From Sulfurovum sp. (GTDB lineage Bacteria; Campylobacterota; Campylobacteria; Campylobacterales; Sulfurovaceae): DNA of 64,000 nt. The notes under the pieces are model-generated. The model was given only the letters and a program-made list of their open reading frames with translations. It had not been told where the DNA came from and did not search any database. Of the stretch, positions 8,340-17,215 are shown piece by piece (position 1 is the first letter of the stretch; the number at the start of each line of letters is the position of its first letter). Location: positions 174,497 to 238,496 of the forward strand of contig JALWLD010000057.1 of assembly GCA_027081115.1 (NCBI GenBank), in the 5' to 3' direction. A program made the translations under genes and the position numbers.

Positions 8340-9092
8340 ATGTTTAATCTTATTCTCTTTTCCATTTTGGCGTATATTTTTTACCGAGTATTTAAAAATT
8401 ATGTAAGTTACAAAATATACTCCTCTGAAGCGTTCAAGAACTTTGCTGTCTCATATGAGGCAATTGCAAAGAGTGATTTGGGACTTTTTGTTGCACTGGT
8501 TGCAAAAGTTGCTAAAGCAGATGGACGAGTTGATGCATTGGAAGCTGAACTTGTGAGTATGATGTTTGATGATATCTCCAAAGTATTTCCTGAGCCGTCA
8601 AAAACAAGGCAGATTTTAAAAGACATTTTCAATGAAGAAAAACTACGAAATGACAATACAGAACAGATTGCACTTGCTTTTGCCCAATCACTAAGAAGAA
8701 AAAAAGCACAGCAGATACAATTTATGGGCTTTTTGATCCAGCTTGCATTTGTAGATGGGGAAGTTTCTCCTAGTGAAGAGAAGATTTTAAAAACTATCGC
8801 TGAAGCATTAGAGTTTGACCCTAAAGTCTACCATGAGATATTTGATAGATTTGAAAATATGATGCACAATGTGCAGCCCAAGTCAAGTCTTGATGATGCT
8901 TATGCACTTTTGGGTGTAAGTGCAAGTGATGAGATGAATAAGATTAAAAATGTCTATAGAAAACTGGTAAGACAATACCACCCTGATATTATTGCCTCAC
9001 AAGGTAAAAGTGAAGCATATATGGAAGAATCCACTGCAAAAACACAAGAGTTGAACCAAGCATATGAGATGATAAAAGCAGCAAGAAAGTAA
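8340..9092 (+). CDS. TerB/DjlA-type protein with C-terminal J domain
   Basis: 250 residues in DjlA-like order: an N-terminal hydrophobic anchor (about 1-20), a TerB-like helical domain (about 45-170; AKVAKADGRVDALEAEL and AFVDGEVSPSEEKIL are the two acidic TerB half motifs), and a J domain at about 184-250 with the HPD tripeptide (VRQYHPDI) that stimulates DnaK ATPase. This suggests a membrane-anchored DnaK co-chaperone. The full J domain lies at the extreme C-terminus as in DjlA. Ribosome binding is weak (GGGTAATG), 26 bp after yjdM. Confidence 0.88.
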   Translation: MFNLILFSILAYIFYRVFKNYVSYKIYSSEAFKNFAVSYEAIAKSDLGLFVALVAKVAKADGRVDALEAELVSMMFDDISKVFPEPSKTRQILKDIFNEEKLRNDNTEQIALAFAQSLRRKKAQQIQFMGFLIQLAFVDGEVSPSEEKILKTIAEALEFDPKVYHEIFDRFENMMHNVQPKSSLDDAYALLGVSASDEMNKIKNVYRKLVRQYHPDIIASQGKSEAYMEESTAKTQELNQAYEMIKAARK

Positions 9093-9103
9093 TATTTAAC
9101 GTA

Positions 9104-9643
9104 TCATTGCAATAACTTTTCAATATCTCCTGCAATCTCAGCAGGCTTTGTAGTGGAACCATAACGTTTGATGACATTTCCCTGCCTGTCTATAAGAAAC
9201 TTTGTAAAGTTCCATTTTATGGATTCTGTCCCAAGAAAACCTGGTTTTTCTTTTTTAAGAAAGACATAGAGAGGATGAGCCTGCTCTCCGTTTACATCTA
9301 TTTTTGTAAAAAGTGGGAAAGTTACACCATAGTTTATTGAACAAAAATTTCGTATCTCTTTTGCTGTACCTGGTTCCTGGTTTTTAAATTGGTTGCAGGG
9401 GAAACCTAATATCTCAAAACCTTTGTGTTTGTAGGTTTTATAGAGTTTTTCCAAACCTTCGTATTGGGGTGTGTAGCCACACTTGCTGGCTACATTGACC
9501 ACAAGTATCACTTTGTTCTTGTAGGCAGACATGGAGAGTGTTTCCCCCTCAATAGTTTTAGCACTAAAATCATATAAATGTTTCATACTTTCTCCTGCAT
9601 TCAGTGTACATATCAATAAAATAACAGTAAATAATTTATACAT
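9104..9643 (-). CDS. Glutathione peroxidase family, with possible exported form
   Basis: A cysteine-type glutathione peroxidase: catalytic Cys in [12 protein letters not shown], the FPCNQF block with the tetrad Gln, and KWNFTKFLI with the tetrad Trp. The core is about 160 residues, the usual length. The start at 9643 (AAAGGA upstream) adds 19 residues, [19 protein letters not shown], that look like a signal peptide; a second in-frame ATG at 9586 also has its own AGGAG five bases upstream and gives the cytosolic core. Which form is made cannot be told from sequence. These enzymes reduce peroxides, usually with thioredoxin when Sec is replaced by Cys. Confidence 0.92.
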   Translation of the reverse strand: MYKLFTVILLICTLNAGESMKHLYDFSAKTIEGETLSMSAYKNKVILVVNVASKCGYTPQYEGLEKLYKTYKHKGFEILGFPCNQFKNQEPGTAKEIRNFCSINYGVTFPLFTKIDVNGEQAHPLYVFLKKEKPGFLGTESIKWNFTKFLIDRQGNVIKRYGSTTKPAEIAGDIEKLLQ

Positions 9644-9689
9644 GGATATCCTTTAGATCAGTATAACATAGAATAAACAGATATCTCTG

Positions 9690-10307
9690 TTATAGCCCTT
9701 TCATTACAATCTCAAAGAGATACTCCACTTCATGATCTTCTAAAAAGACGGTTTTCTTACTAGCAAAGAAATCCAGTATTTTCTTAGTAGGCAGTGCAGC
9801 ACTATAGATACAGGAGGGGTGTGCAGGTTTGAAGGATTGCATGAGGGAGATCTCTTCTTCTATACGTTGTTCACATATATAGCAGTTCTCTTCGGGATAG
9901 AGTCTGCCCTCGAAGTCCAGCAACTCAATGTAAGACTCTACTGCTACACGTTTGGGGTTTTGTCTGTCCCACTTTTTGGCAGCCCTGAGTAGGAGATTGA
10001 AGTAAAAAGAGTCTACCTCTTCTGTATCTTTAAGATGGGGTTCAAAACGCTTAATAAAGTTATGCCAGAGTAGTAATTTGTTTTTGTCAAAGAGCCATGG
10101 AAAACCTAAATGGGAGAGGGAACGCAGTCTTGGTAAGAAGCTCGAACCTTCTCCTTCTACTTCAAAATCCACAAGGTTACCCAGCTGTAAAATGGAGTGT
10201 CTTGCACCAAAAAAACGGTAGTAAGTACGTACTTCATTTTCAGATAAAATAAGTGCAATGGAGTCTTCATTTTTGGCTTTTCTAATAGATAATATAAACC
10301 CTTTGAT
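9690..10307 (-). CDS. recO: RecO-like recombination protein, apparent ATC start
   Basis: 205 residues if translation starts at the ATC at 10307 (KGFILSIRKAKNEDSIALI...). The frame is open further up only to a TAA at 10334 and has no ATG, GTG or TTG before a GTG at 10172, which would remove 45 residues that look like the conserved N-terminal OB-fold of epsilonproteobacterial RecO (LILSENEVRTYYRFFGARHS). AAAGGAG sits five bases ahead of the ATC. The C-terminal part has a Cys pair (ENCYICEQ) like the RecO zinc-binding site. RecO loads RecA onto SSB-coated DNA. Family call is from remembered sequence pattern; moderate certainty. Confidence 0.65.
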   Translation of the reverse strand: MKGFILSIRKAKNEDSIALILSENEVRTYYRFFGARHSILQLGNLVDFEVEGEGSSFLPRLRSLSHLGFPWLFDKNKLLLWHNFIKRFEPHLKDTEEVDSFYFNLLLRAAKKWDRQNPKRVAVESYIELLDFEGRLYPEENCYICEQRIEEEISLMQSFKPAHPSCIYSAALPTKKILDFFASKKTVFLEDHEVEYLFEIVMKGL

Positions 10308-10415
10308 GCAAACTCCTTTATTTTTTATGCATTATAGTCAAAAGCGCATTAAAGATTTAGCCACCGTCCACGCGCAGTTGAGCGGGCCTTAAACCATTCT
10401 TAACATATTCTTAGA

Positions 10416-10455
10416 TATAATCCTCTCCATTTGGACACGTTATATGACGGGTCAT
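10416..10455 (+). promoter_or_regulatory. Likely gltB promoter and leader palindrome
   Basis: TATAAT at 10416-10421 follows a T-rich stretch with a repeated ATTCTTA, the style of epsilonproteobacterial sigma-70 promoters, which often lack a clear -35. The expected transcript start (about 10428) leaves a 50-base leader that contains the palindrome ATGAC-GG-GTCAT (10444-10455), a possible regulator site. Confidence 0.45.
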
Positions 10456-10478
10456 CGATATTTTTTTAAGGTTGGAAC

Positions 10479-13400
10479 ATGCAAGATTTATTTACCTCAT
10501 TTAAGGATAATTGTGGATTTGGACTTTTAGCTTCCATTGACAATACACCTACCCATAAAAACCTAGAAGATGCAGTGACTGCACTGTCACGTATGATGCA
10601 TAGAGGTGCTATTGCAGCAGATGGTAAAACTGGTGACGGATCAGGTTTACTCCTCTCTATGCCTAAGTCATTTTTTGAAAAAGAAGCAGCAAATGAAGAG
10701 GTTTTTCTTCCTGAAACTTACGCAGTAGCTATGGTGTTTTCAAACAATGAGAGTGACTTTGAAGTCATAACAAGAGTCTGTAACAATAACGACTTAAAAG
10801 TTATCTATACGCGTACTGTACCCGTTGATACCAATGCACTAGGAGAGCAGGCACTTGCATCACTTCCAACCATGAAGCAAGTTTTTGTTGCACCAAGTTC
10901 AGCAGTTGCTGTAAACAGACTGGATGCTTTGGTGTATCTTTCACGTAAAGAGATCGAAGCAGAATTGATGGATGATGAAACTTTCTATATTCCATCATTT
11001 TCAACTTCGGTAGTGTCGTATAAAGGGCTTGTAATGCCTACGCACATTAAAGCGTTCTACAAAGACCTTGCAAATCCTGATTTTAAAATCTCATTTTGTC
11101 TTTTCCACCAGCGTTTTTCAACAAACACGTTGCCTCAGTGGAAACTTGCACAGCCATTTAGAATGATCGCACACAATGGAGAGATAAACTCGGTCACGGC
11201 AAACCGTTTTAATGTGGCAGCAAAAATGTCCGCAGCCAAATCAGATGTCTTTACCGATGATGAGATGGAGAGATTAAAAAATGTTATTCAAAAGGGTATG
11301 TCTGATTCAGCATCTTTAGATAACTTCATGGAGTTCTTGCGTATTAATGGTGTTGATTTCTTTAAAGCAGCACGTTCACTTGTACCTGCACCATGGCACA
11401 ATGCTCCACATATGGATTCTGATCTGAGAGCTTTCTATGAGTATGCTTCTACCTGTTTTGAGCCATGGGATGGACCAGCAGCAGTAAGTATGACAGATGG
11501 TCGTTACATCGGTTGTGTACTTGACAGAAATGGACTTAGACCTTCTAAATATATCATTACAACAGATAACAGACTGCTTATCTCTTCTGAGTATGGTGTA
11601 CTTCAAATACCAGATGATGAGATTGTTGAGCGTGGAAGACTTCAGTCTGGTGAGATGATGGGAATAGACCTCAAGTATGGTAAAGTACTTAAGACTACAG
11701 ATATTGATGATTACCTCAAAGTAAGTAACCCTTACGATAAATGGTTAGGTCAAAATATGTCTTATTTACAAGAGAATGTACCAAATACTCTTGCTGCAGA
11801 GTGTGTACAAGACAGTAACGAGATGGAAGCCAAACAGCGTTACTTCAACTTTACACTAGAAGTGATGAGAGAGGTCATTAGACCGATGATTGCTGAGGGT
11901 AAAGAGACAACAGGCGCTATGGGTGATGATACACCAATTGCTGCATTCTCAACAGAACAGAGAAACTTTACAGACTTCTTCAAGCAAAAGTTTGCACAGG
12001 TAACAAATCCACCAATTGACCCGATTCGTGAAAAGACAGTCATGTCTCTCAATACTGGGTTTGGAGAGGTACATAACATTCTTTCTGATGGACCAGAACA
12101 TGCAAAAAGATTGAAGACAGTTTTACCTGTGATGTCAGCAGAGAAGTTCACTTTAGTCCAGGAGTTTGGTAATGAAAAGGATGAGAAATACGACCCGGCA
12201 TACAAAGCGGGACAGTACGATACAACCTATACCAATGATTTAAAAGCAAGTCTTGAAAGTCTTATTGAAACCATAGTAATTGATGTAAGAGACAATGGTG
12301 TAAGAACGATCATTTTAGATGACAGAGCGTTAAATGCGAACAATAAAGTGATTCCTATGCTTATGGTCATCGGACGTTTGAGTACAGTGTTACTTGATCA
12401 ACAACTACGACATCTTACAAGTATTTTGGCAGTGACAGGAGAAGTCTTTGACCCTCACTCGGCAGCAACGATGCTTGGTTATGGTGCTGCAGCTATCTAC
12501 CCTTATTTGCTGTACTACACAGTAGAACAACTTGAAGAGGGCAATCCTGAGATGAAGGCTATCCTGAAGCGTTTCAGACGTGCCATGGGTGCTGGTCTCT
12601 TGAAGATCATGTCTAAAATGGGTATTGCAACACTTTCATCATACCGTAACTCACGTCTTTTTGATGTGATAGGACTGAGCTCTGAAATGGTAGAAGAGTG
12701 TTTCTCTGGTACTGTAGGGCTACTTCCTGGTCTTGGTTATGAAGATATAGATGCGCGTTTAAATGCAAACCATCAGCGTGCCTATACTGATGATTTTGAG
12801 GGGAAAAAGAACTCACTCTATAAAGGTGGATTCTATAAGTATAAAAGAGGGGAAGAGTTCCATGATTTCTCCCGTCCAACTATTTCAGCGATTCAAAAAT
12901 GTGCAGAGAGCGGAAGTCAGGAAGATTACGCAGAAGTTAAAAGACTGGTTAATGAAAGAGATAAAAAGTTCATTCGTGACTTCTACGAGCTTAAAAGTGA
13001 CAGAGCACCTATTAGTATTGATGAAGTAGAACCACTTTCTGAGATTTTTAAACGTTTCTCAACAGCGGCTATGTCTATGGGGTCTATTTCTCAAGAGGCA
13101 CATGAAACGTTGGCAGTGGCGATGAATACCATCGGGGCTAAGTCAAATTCAGGAGAGGGTGGCGAAGATCCTGCACGTTATGGAACTGAGAAGAATTCGT
13201 CCATCAAACAGGTGGCTTCAGGTCGTTTTGGTGTGACACCGGAGTATTTGCGTTCGGCAACAGAGATACAGATCAAAGTAGCACAGGGTGCTAAACCAGG
13301 TGAGGGTGGACAGCTTCCAGGTTCTAAGGTAAGCCCACTCATTGCAGAGCTTAGATTTACCAAACCGGGTGTAACCCTGATTTCTCCACCACCACATCAC

Positions 13401-14894
13401 GATATCTACTCTATTGAAGATTTGGCACAGTTGATCTTTGATATGAAGCAGATCAATCCAAATGCAAGAGTTGCTGTTAAACTGGTATCGACAGCGGGTG
13501 TTGGAACGATTGCAGCGGGTGTGGCAAAAGCCTATGCAGACAAGATCATTATCTCAGGTGGAGATGGTGGTACGGGTGCAGCACCTATAGGGTCTATCCG
13601 TTTTGCAGGTAACCCTTGGGAACTTGGACTTATTGAAGCACACAATGCACTTAAAGCAAACAATCTTAGAGGCAATGTAACACTTGAGACAGATGGTGGG
13701 CTCAAGACGGGTCTTGATGTGGTCAAGGCAGCTATTCTGGGTGCAGAAGAGTTTGCATTTGGTACAGGTGCTTTGGTTCTTGTTGGATGTATCATGTTAA
13801 GAGTATGTCACTTGAATACTTGTGGTGTGGGTGTGGCAACACAGGATGAGCATCTCCGTAAACGTTTTACAGGAAATGTTCAAAAAGTGATCAACTACTT
13901 TACATTGATGGCCCAAGAGGTAAGAGAAATTCTTGCAGCACTTGGATATAAATCATTAGAAGAGATCGTAGGAAAAAATGATCTTCTGGAAGTAATAAAC
14001 GATGAGTTTGCCAAGAAATTCAATCTTGAAGAGTTACTCTATAAACTTGATGGTGTAAATACATGTCAGGTAGCATTCAACGAACCATACGATCAGAATG
14101 AGTATGAGCAGGAGATTATTAAAGAGTTGATGCCAACGATTAAAGATCCATCAAAACCGATTGTTCTAAATAAAGAGATCTCAAATCTGAACAGATCTTT
14201 TGCAACACGTATTTCTGGAGAGATTGCAGCGATCCATGGTAATAAAGGTCTACCTGATGGTACGATCACGTTGAACATGAAAGGAACAGCCGGTCAGTCT
14301 CTGGGTGCCTTTATGTCCAAGGGGATCAACATTAACATTGAAGGTGCAGGAAACGACTACATCGGTAAAGGGATGAATGGTGGTCAAATTGTCATTACTT
14401 CAGATAAAGCCGGTGCAAACTTTGCCCTTGGTGGAAATACGTGTCTTTACGGTGCTACAGGCGGTACATTGTATGTACATGGTCAAGTAGGTGAGCGTTT
14501 TGGTGTACGTAACTCAGGTGCAACAACAGTGGTTGAAGGTACAGGAGACCACCCTTGTGAATATATGACAGGCGGTGTTGCGGTCATTCTTGGTAAGACA
14601 GGTGTGAATTTTGGTGCAGGTATGACAGGTGGTAAAGCATTTGTGTATGACACTGAAAGAAACTTCTACGAAAAAGTGAACCCGGAGTTGGTTGAACCAC
14701 TTCGTATCGACACTGATGAGTGGGACAGTGAAATGTTTGAACTTAAAGCTTTGTTAAAAGACTATGTATCTAAAACAGGTTCAAAGAGAGCATCTTATAT
14801 TTTAGAGCACTTCAGAACAGAGATTAGAAAGTTCTGGATGGTAGCACCACGTGGTATTAAGCCAACGATTGTTGCCAATAAAAAAGGCGAATAA
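10479..14894 (+). CDS. gltB: Glutamate synthase large subunit
   Basis: 1471 residues. The chain starts with an 11-residue propeptide followed by the Ntn glutaminase nucleophile Cys12 (KDNCGFGLL). Order of domains: glutamine amidotransferase type 2 (about 12-430), central domain (about 470-770), FMN-binding synthase domain (about 840-1210) and GXGXG beta-helix (about 1240-1430; the repeated GGxxxxxG runs). Three cysteines C1104-x5-C1110-x4-C1115 (CIMLRVCHLNTC) match the [3Fe-4S] ligands. It makes glutamate from glutamine and 2-oxoglutarate, taking electrons from a partner small subunit (GltD). No gltD is in this window; the next genes are an inositol-phosphatase-family gene and accD. Ribosome binding: AAGGTTGGA. 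Confidence 0.98.
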   Translation: MQDLFTSFKDNCGFGLLASIDNTPTHKNLEDAVTALSRMMHRGAIAADGKTGDGSGLLLSMPKSFFEKEAANEEVFLPETYAVAMVFSNNESDFEVITRVCNNNDLKVIYTRTVPVDTNALGEQALASLPTMKQVFVAPSSAVAVNRLDALVYLSRKEIEAELMDDETFYIPSFSTSVVSYKGLVMPTHIKAFYKDLANPDFKISFCLFHQRFSTNTLPQWKLAQPFRMIAHNGEINSVTANRFNVAAKMSAAKSDVFTDDEMERLKNVIQKGMSDSASLDNFMEFLRINGVDFFKAARSLVPAPWHNAPHMDSDLRAFYEYASTCFEPWDGPAAVSMTDGRYIGCVLDRNGLRPSKYIITTDNRLLISSEYGVLQIPDDEIVERGRLQSGEMMGIDLKYGKVLKTTDIDDYLKVSNPYDKWLGQNMSYLQENVPNTLAAECVQDSNEMEAKQRYFNFTLEVMREVIRPMIAEGKETTGAMGDDTPIAAFSTEQRNFTDFFKQKFAQVTNPPIDPIREKTVMSLNTGFGEVHNILSDGPEHAKRLKTVLPVMSAEKFTLVQEFGNEKDEKYDPAYKAGQYDTTYTNDLKASLESLIETIVIDVRDNGVRTIILDDRALNANNKVIPMLMVIGRLSTVLLDQQLRHLTSILAVTGEVFDPHSAATMLGYGAAAIYPYLLYYTVEQLEEGNPEMKAILKRFRRAMGAGLLKIMSKMGIATLSSYRNSRLFDVIGLSSEMVEECFSGTVGLLPGLGYEDIDARLNANHQRAYTDDFEGKKNSLYKGGFYKYKRGEEFHDFSRPTISAIQKCAESGSQEDYAEVKRLVNERDKKFIRDFYELKSDRAPISIDEVEPLSEIFKRFSTAAMSMGSISQEAHETLAVAMNTIGAKSNSGEGGEDPARYGTEKNSSIKQVASGRFGVTPEYLRSATEIQIKVAQGAKPGEGGQLPGSKVSPLIAELRFTKPGVTLISPPPHHDIYSIEDLAQLIFDMKQINPNARVAVKLVSTAGVGTIAAGVAKAYADKIIISGGDGGTGAAPIGSIRFAGNPWELGLIEAHNALKANNLRGNVTLETDGGLKTGLDVVKAAILGAEEFAFGTGALVLVGCIMLRVCHLNTCGVGVATQDEHLRKRFTGNVQKVINYFTLMAQEVREILAALGYKSLEEIVGKNDLLEVINDEFAKKFNLEELLYKLDGVNTCQVAFNEPYDQNEYEQEIIKELMPTIKDPSKPIVLNKEISNLNRSFATRISGEIAAIHGNKGLPDGTITLNMKGTAGQSLGAFMSKGININIEGAGNDYIGKGMNGGQIVITSDKAGANFALGGNTCLYGATGGTLYVHGQVGERFGVRNSGATTVVEGTGDHPCEYMTGGVAVILGKTGVNFGAGMTGGKAFVYDTERNFYEKVNPELVEPLRIDTDEWDSEMFELKALLKDYVSKTGSKRASYILEHFRTEIRKFWMVAPRGIKPTIVANKKGE

Positions 14895-14902
14895 GAGAAT
14901 CT

Positions 14903-15628
14903 ATGAATGATTTTCTTCAAGCCTGTATCCATGCCAATGAAGAGATAGCCACGGCACTTCAGTCCGGTTTTGATGCTTCTTGGTTTGAAAAAACAGAAGT
15001 AGGTGCAGGTGGTGATATCTCTACCAAGTTAGACCTTTTCGCAGAGGCTGTTTTTGTAAAACACCTTTCTGTTTTTGGACAGATCCAGTCTGAAGAGTCA
15101 GGGTTTATAGGAGAAGGAAAAAGCCAGATCATTATTGATCCTATAGATGGTTCTGCCAATGCACTCTCCCTCTTTCCTTTTTATGGCACTTCTGTTGCCA
15201 AAGTGAATGCAGAAGGTATTTTAGATGCAGCTGTGGTGTGTAATCTTGCCAATAATGATGTTTTTCTTAAATCTGCACAGAGTGAAGTACAGCAAGGAAA
15301 ACTCTTCTCTTCTACTTATCATACCCCACATTCAGCACCCAACCCGGAGATAGGACTTTTTGAAAAAGCCTATGCAAATCCAGTTTTGGTGGATTCTTTG
15401 GACAAAGCCAATCTTAAATTTAGATCCCCAGGTGCTATTGCCCTCTCTTTGGCTTATGCCCGAACTGTCAATTATGTACTTTTTGTAGGGGCGTTTCGAA
15501 TCTACGACTTTGCTGCAGGTTTGGCACTTTGTGAAGGACTTGAAGTGATTGTTGAGGCGGATTATGTTATAGTATCGAAAGATAAGGCCGTTGCCGCACA
15601 GATAGAAAAAATAATTCATACTTTATAG
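14903..15628 (+). CDS. Inositol monophosphatase/CysQ-family phosphatase
   Basis: 241 residues. It keeps the metal-binding signature of the family: EESGF (about 70) and IIDPIDGSAN (D-P-I-D-G-S at about 82-88), and a C-terminal region with FRIYDFAAGLALCEG in place of the usual W-D-xA-ag motif. Substrates in this family include inositol phosphates, fructose-1,6-bisphosphate and 3'-phosphoadenosine 5'-phosphate; the sequence alone does not say which. It lies 8 bp after gltB and 8 bp before accD, so a gltB-accD operon is likely, and a housekeeping role is favoured. Confidence 0.85.
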   Translation: MNDFLQACIHANEEIATALQSGFDASWFEKTEVGAGGDISTKLDLFAEAVFVKHLSVFGQIQSEESGFIGEGKSQIIIDPIDGSANALSLFPFYGTSVAKVNAEGILDAAVVCNLANNDVFLKSAQSEVQQGKLFSSTYHTPHSAPNPEIGLFEKAYANPVLVDSLDKANLKFRSPGAIALSLAYARTVNYVLFVGAFRIYDFAAGLALCEGLEVIVEADYVIVSKDKAVAAQIEKIIHTL

Positions 15629-15636
15629 GAGCAGAT

Positions 15637-16545
15637 ATGTTTGGTACCCTGTTTAACAACATTAAAAAAGAGACAAAAGAAGAGAAACCAAATCAATGGA
15701 TAAAATGTCCTAAATGTACATCATTGATGTTCTACAAAGAGGTAGAGGCAAAACAGAATGTCTGTCCAAAATGTAACCATCATTTTCGTATCTCTGCAGA
15801 GAAACGTATCGCGTCTATTGCAGACAGTGGTTCATTTGTAGAGTTTGATACGACATTGGCACCTGTAGATCCTTTAAAGTTTTCCGATAAAAAATCATAT
15901 AAAAAACGTTTAGAAGAAGCTAAAGCAAAAACAGGAAAAACCTCTTCGGTAATGAGTGGTTCATGTACCATCGGTGGTAATCCTGTTGAGTTGGTTGTCT
16001 TTGATTTCTCTTTTATGGGTGGTTCTTTAGGTTCTGTCGAGGGTGAAAAAATTGTTCGTGCCGTGGATAGAGCTATTAAAAATAATTCCGGTGTGATCAT
16101 TGTATCTGCTTCAGGTGGGGCAAGAATGCAAGAGAGTACCTATGCACTGCTTCAAATGTCTAAAACCTCGGCTGCCTTAAATAGACTGCACCATAAAGGG
16201 TTGCCGTTTATCTCTATTTTGACTGACCCTACGATGGGTGGTGTTTCTGCCTCCTTTGCAATGCTGGGTGATATTATCATGGCAGAGCCGGATGCACTCA
16301 TAGGTTTTGCAGGACAGAGGGTCATCAAGCAGACTGTTGGTGTGGATCTTCCTGAAGGTTTTCAGCGTTCAGAATTCCTTCTTTCTCATGGGCTTATCGA
16401 TATGATCGTAGATCGTGGTGATATGCATCAGACACTAAAAGATCTTTTAACTTTATTTGACAAAGACAGTAAACTGACAGCTATTCAGGCTATGGATAGT
16501 GGTGAACATGCTCAAGCTGCAGAGCTTGCAGCAGAAGAGGATTAA
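15637..16545 (+). CDS. accD: Acetyl-CoA carboxylase carboxyltransferase beta subunit
   Basis: 302 residues, normal for AccD. The N-terminal zinc ribbon has four cysteines (WIKCPKCTSLMFY... NVCPKCNHHF, about residues 24-48) and the crotonase-like carboxyltransferase core contains GGSLGSVEGEKI and SASGGARMQEST, which build the biotin/acyl-CoA site. AccD pairs with AccA to transfer carboxyl from carboxybiotin to acetyl-CoA, giving malonyl-CoA for fatty acid synthesis. AGGAG precedes the ATG. accA is not in the window, as is common. The stop overlaps the convergent VF530-type gene by four bases. Confidence 0.97.
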   Translation: MFGTLFNNIKKETKEEKPNQWIKCPKCTSLMFYKEVEAKQNVCPKCNHHFRISAEKRIASIADSGSFVEFDTTLAPVDPLKFSDKKSYKKRLEEAKAKTGKTSSVMSGSCTIGGNPVELVVFDFSFMGGSLGSVEGEKIVRAVDRAIKNNSGVIIVSASGGARMQESTYALLQMSKTSAALNRLHHKGLPFISILTDPTMGGVSASFAMLGDIIMAEPDALIGFAGQRVIKQTVGVDLPEGFQRSEFLLSHGLIDMIVDRGDMHQTLKDLLTLFDKDSKLTAIQAMDSGEHAQAAELAAEED

Positions 16546-16772
16546 CTCTCTTTTTCTTCCAACATAGAAAGATATACTCTTTCTATCTTCTCCCTTGCCC
16601 AAGGAGTTTTTCTTAAAAATTTTAGACATGAGTTAATAGATGGATCAAAATGAAGACAGTTTATTTTTATAAAACTTGCCAGCTTCTCCCAACCATAATA
16701 CGCAACTAGTTCGTTCATAATGATCTTTAGGGTTTTTCCGTGTAAAGGGTTATTGTTATGTTCTTCGCTCAT
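16542..16772 (-). CDS. VF530-family (DUF2132) small DNA-binding-like protein
   Basis: 76 residues with the whole DUF2132 signature: NNPLHGKTLKIIMNELVAYYGW near the start, then INCLHFDPSINSCLKFLRKT and PWAREKIERVYL. The family is named after Vibrio fischeri VF530, a small two-helix-plus protein proposed to bind DNA; in vivo role unknown. Convergent with accD and overlapping its stop codon by four bases. Ribosome binding AGGATA. Confidence 0.9.
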   Translation of the reverse strand: MSEEHNNNPLHGKTLKIIMNELVAYYGWEKLASFIKINCLHFDPSINSCLKFLRKTPWAREKIERVYLSMLEEKES

Positions 16773-16838
16773 ATCTGTATCCTGATGTCTATAGGGAGAA
16801 TAGTATTGTAATTGTTTCTTTTTGTCAACCGCTTGTAT

Positions 16839-17135
16839 TTATTTTTGAAGTAGAGAATTATTGTCTATCTTCCCTACTGCACAGGAGACAAAACTTTTGA
16901 ATTTTGCGGTAGTGTTATCTACCATACCCAGCTCATCTGTACTGAGTGGATAGCCAAGATTACGAAGTGCTGTTTGAAGATCCTCCAGCTTATCTTCTTG
17001 CATTTCCAATGTGATCTCTCTGGGTTCTACTTCAAGATTGACTTCAATATTTCCAAACTCTGACAATAGTTTATTTTTAAGTGTAGTCGCGCATCCGTTG
17101 CATTTCACATTTTCAACTTGAAATGTCTGTCTCAT
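16839..17135 (-). CDS. Heavy-metal-associated (HMA) domain protein
   Basis: 98 residues. Residues 1-65 form a CopZ-like ferredoxin fold: QTFQVENVKCNGCATTLKNKL holds the metal-binding C-x2-C (here KCNGCATT, close to the usual MTCxxC), followed by VNLEVEPREITLEM and a second helix. The C-terminal 30 residues (TTAKFKSFVSCAVGKIDN) are extra and carry one more cysteine. Likely a cytosolic copper(I) chaperone, but no copper ATPase is next to it. AAAGGACT lies before the ATG. Confidence 0.85.
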   Translation of the reverse strand: MRQTFQVENVKCNGCATTLKNKLLSEFGNIEVNLEVEPREITLEMQEDKLEDLQTALRNLGYPLSTDELGMVDNTTAKFKSFVSCAVGKIDNNSLLQK

Positions 17136-17215
17136 GATAGTCCTTTATATTTGGTAGCTTATTTTAAGAGAGTACTGTAAACATGTGTAATAAAAGTGCA
17201 TATTGTATCATGCTT

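Noticed and set aside
10172-10307. GTG at 10172 as the RecO start
   Set aside because: The 45 codons upstream read as conserved protein and end at an AAAGGAG-preceded ATC, so the GTG is more likely internal, though this remains the conventional alternative.
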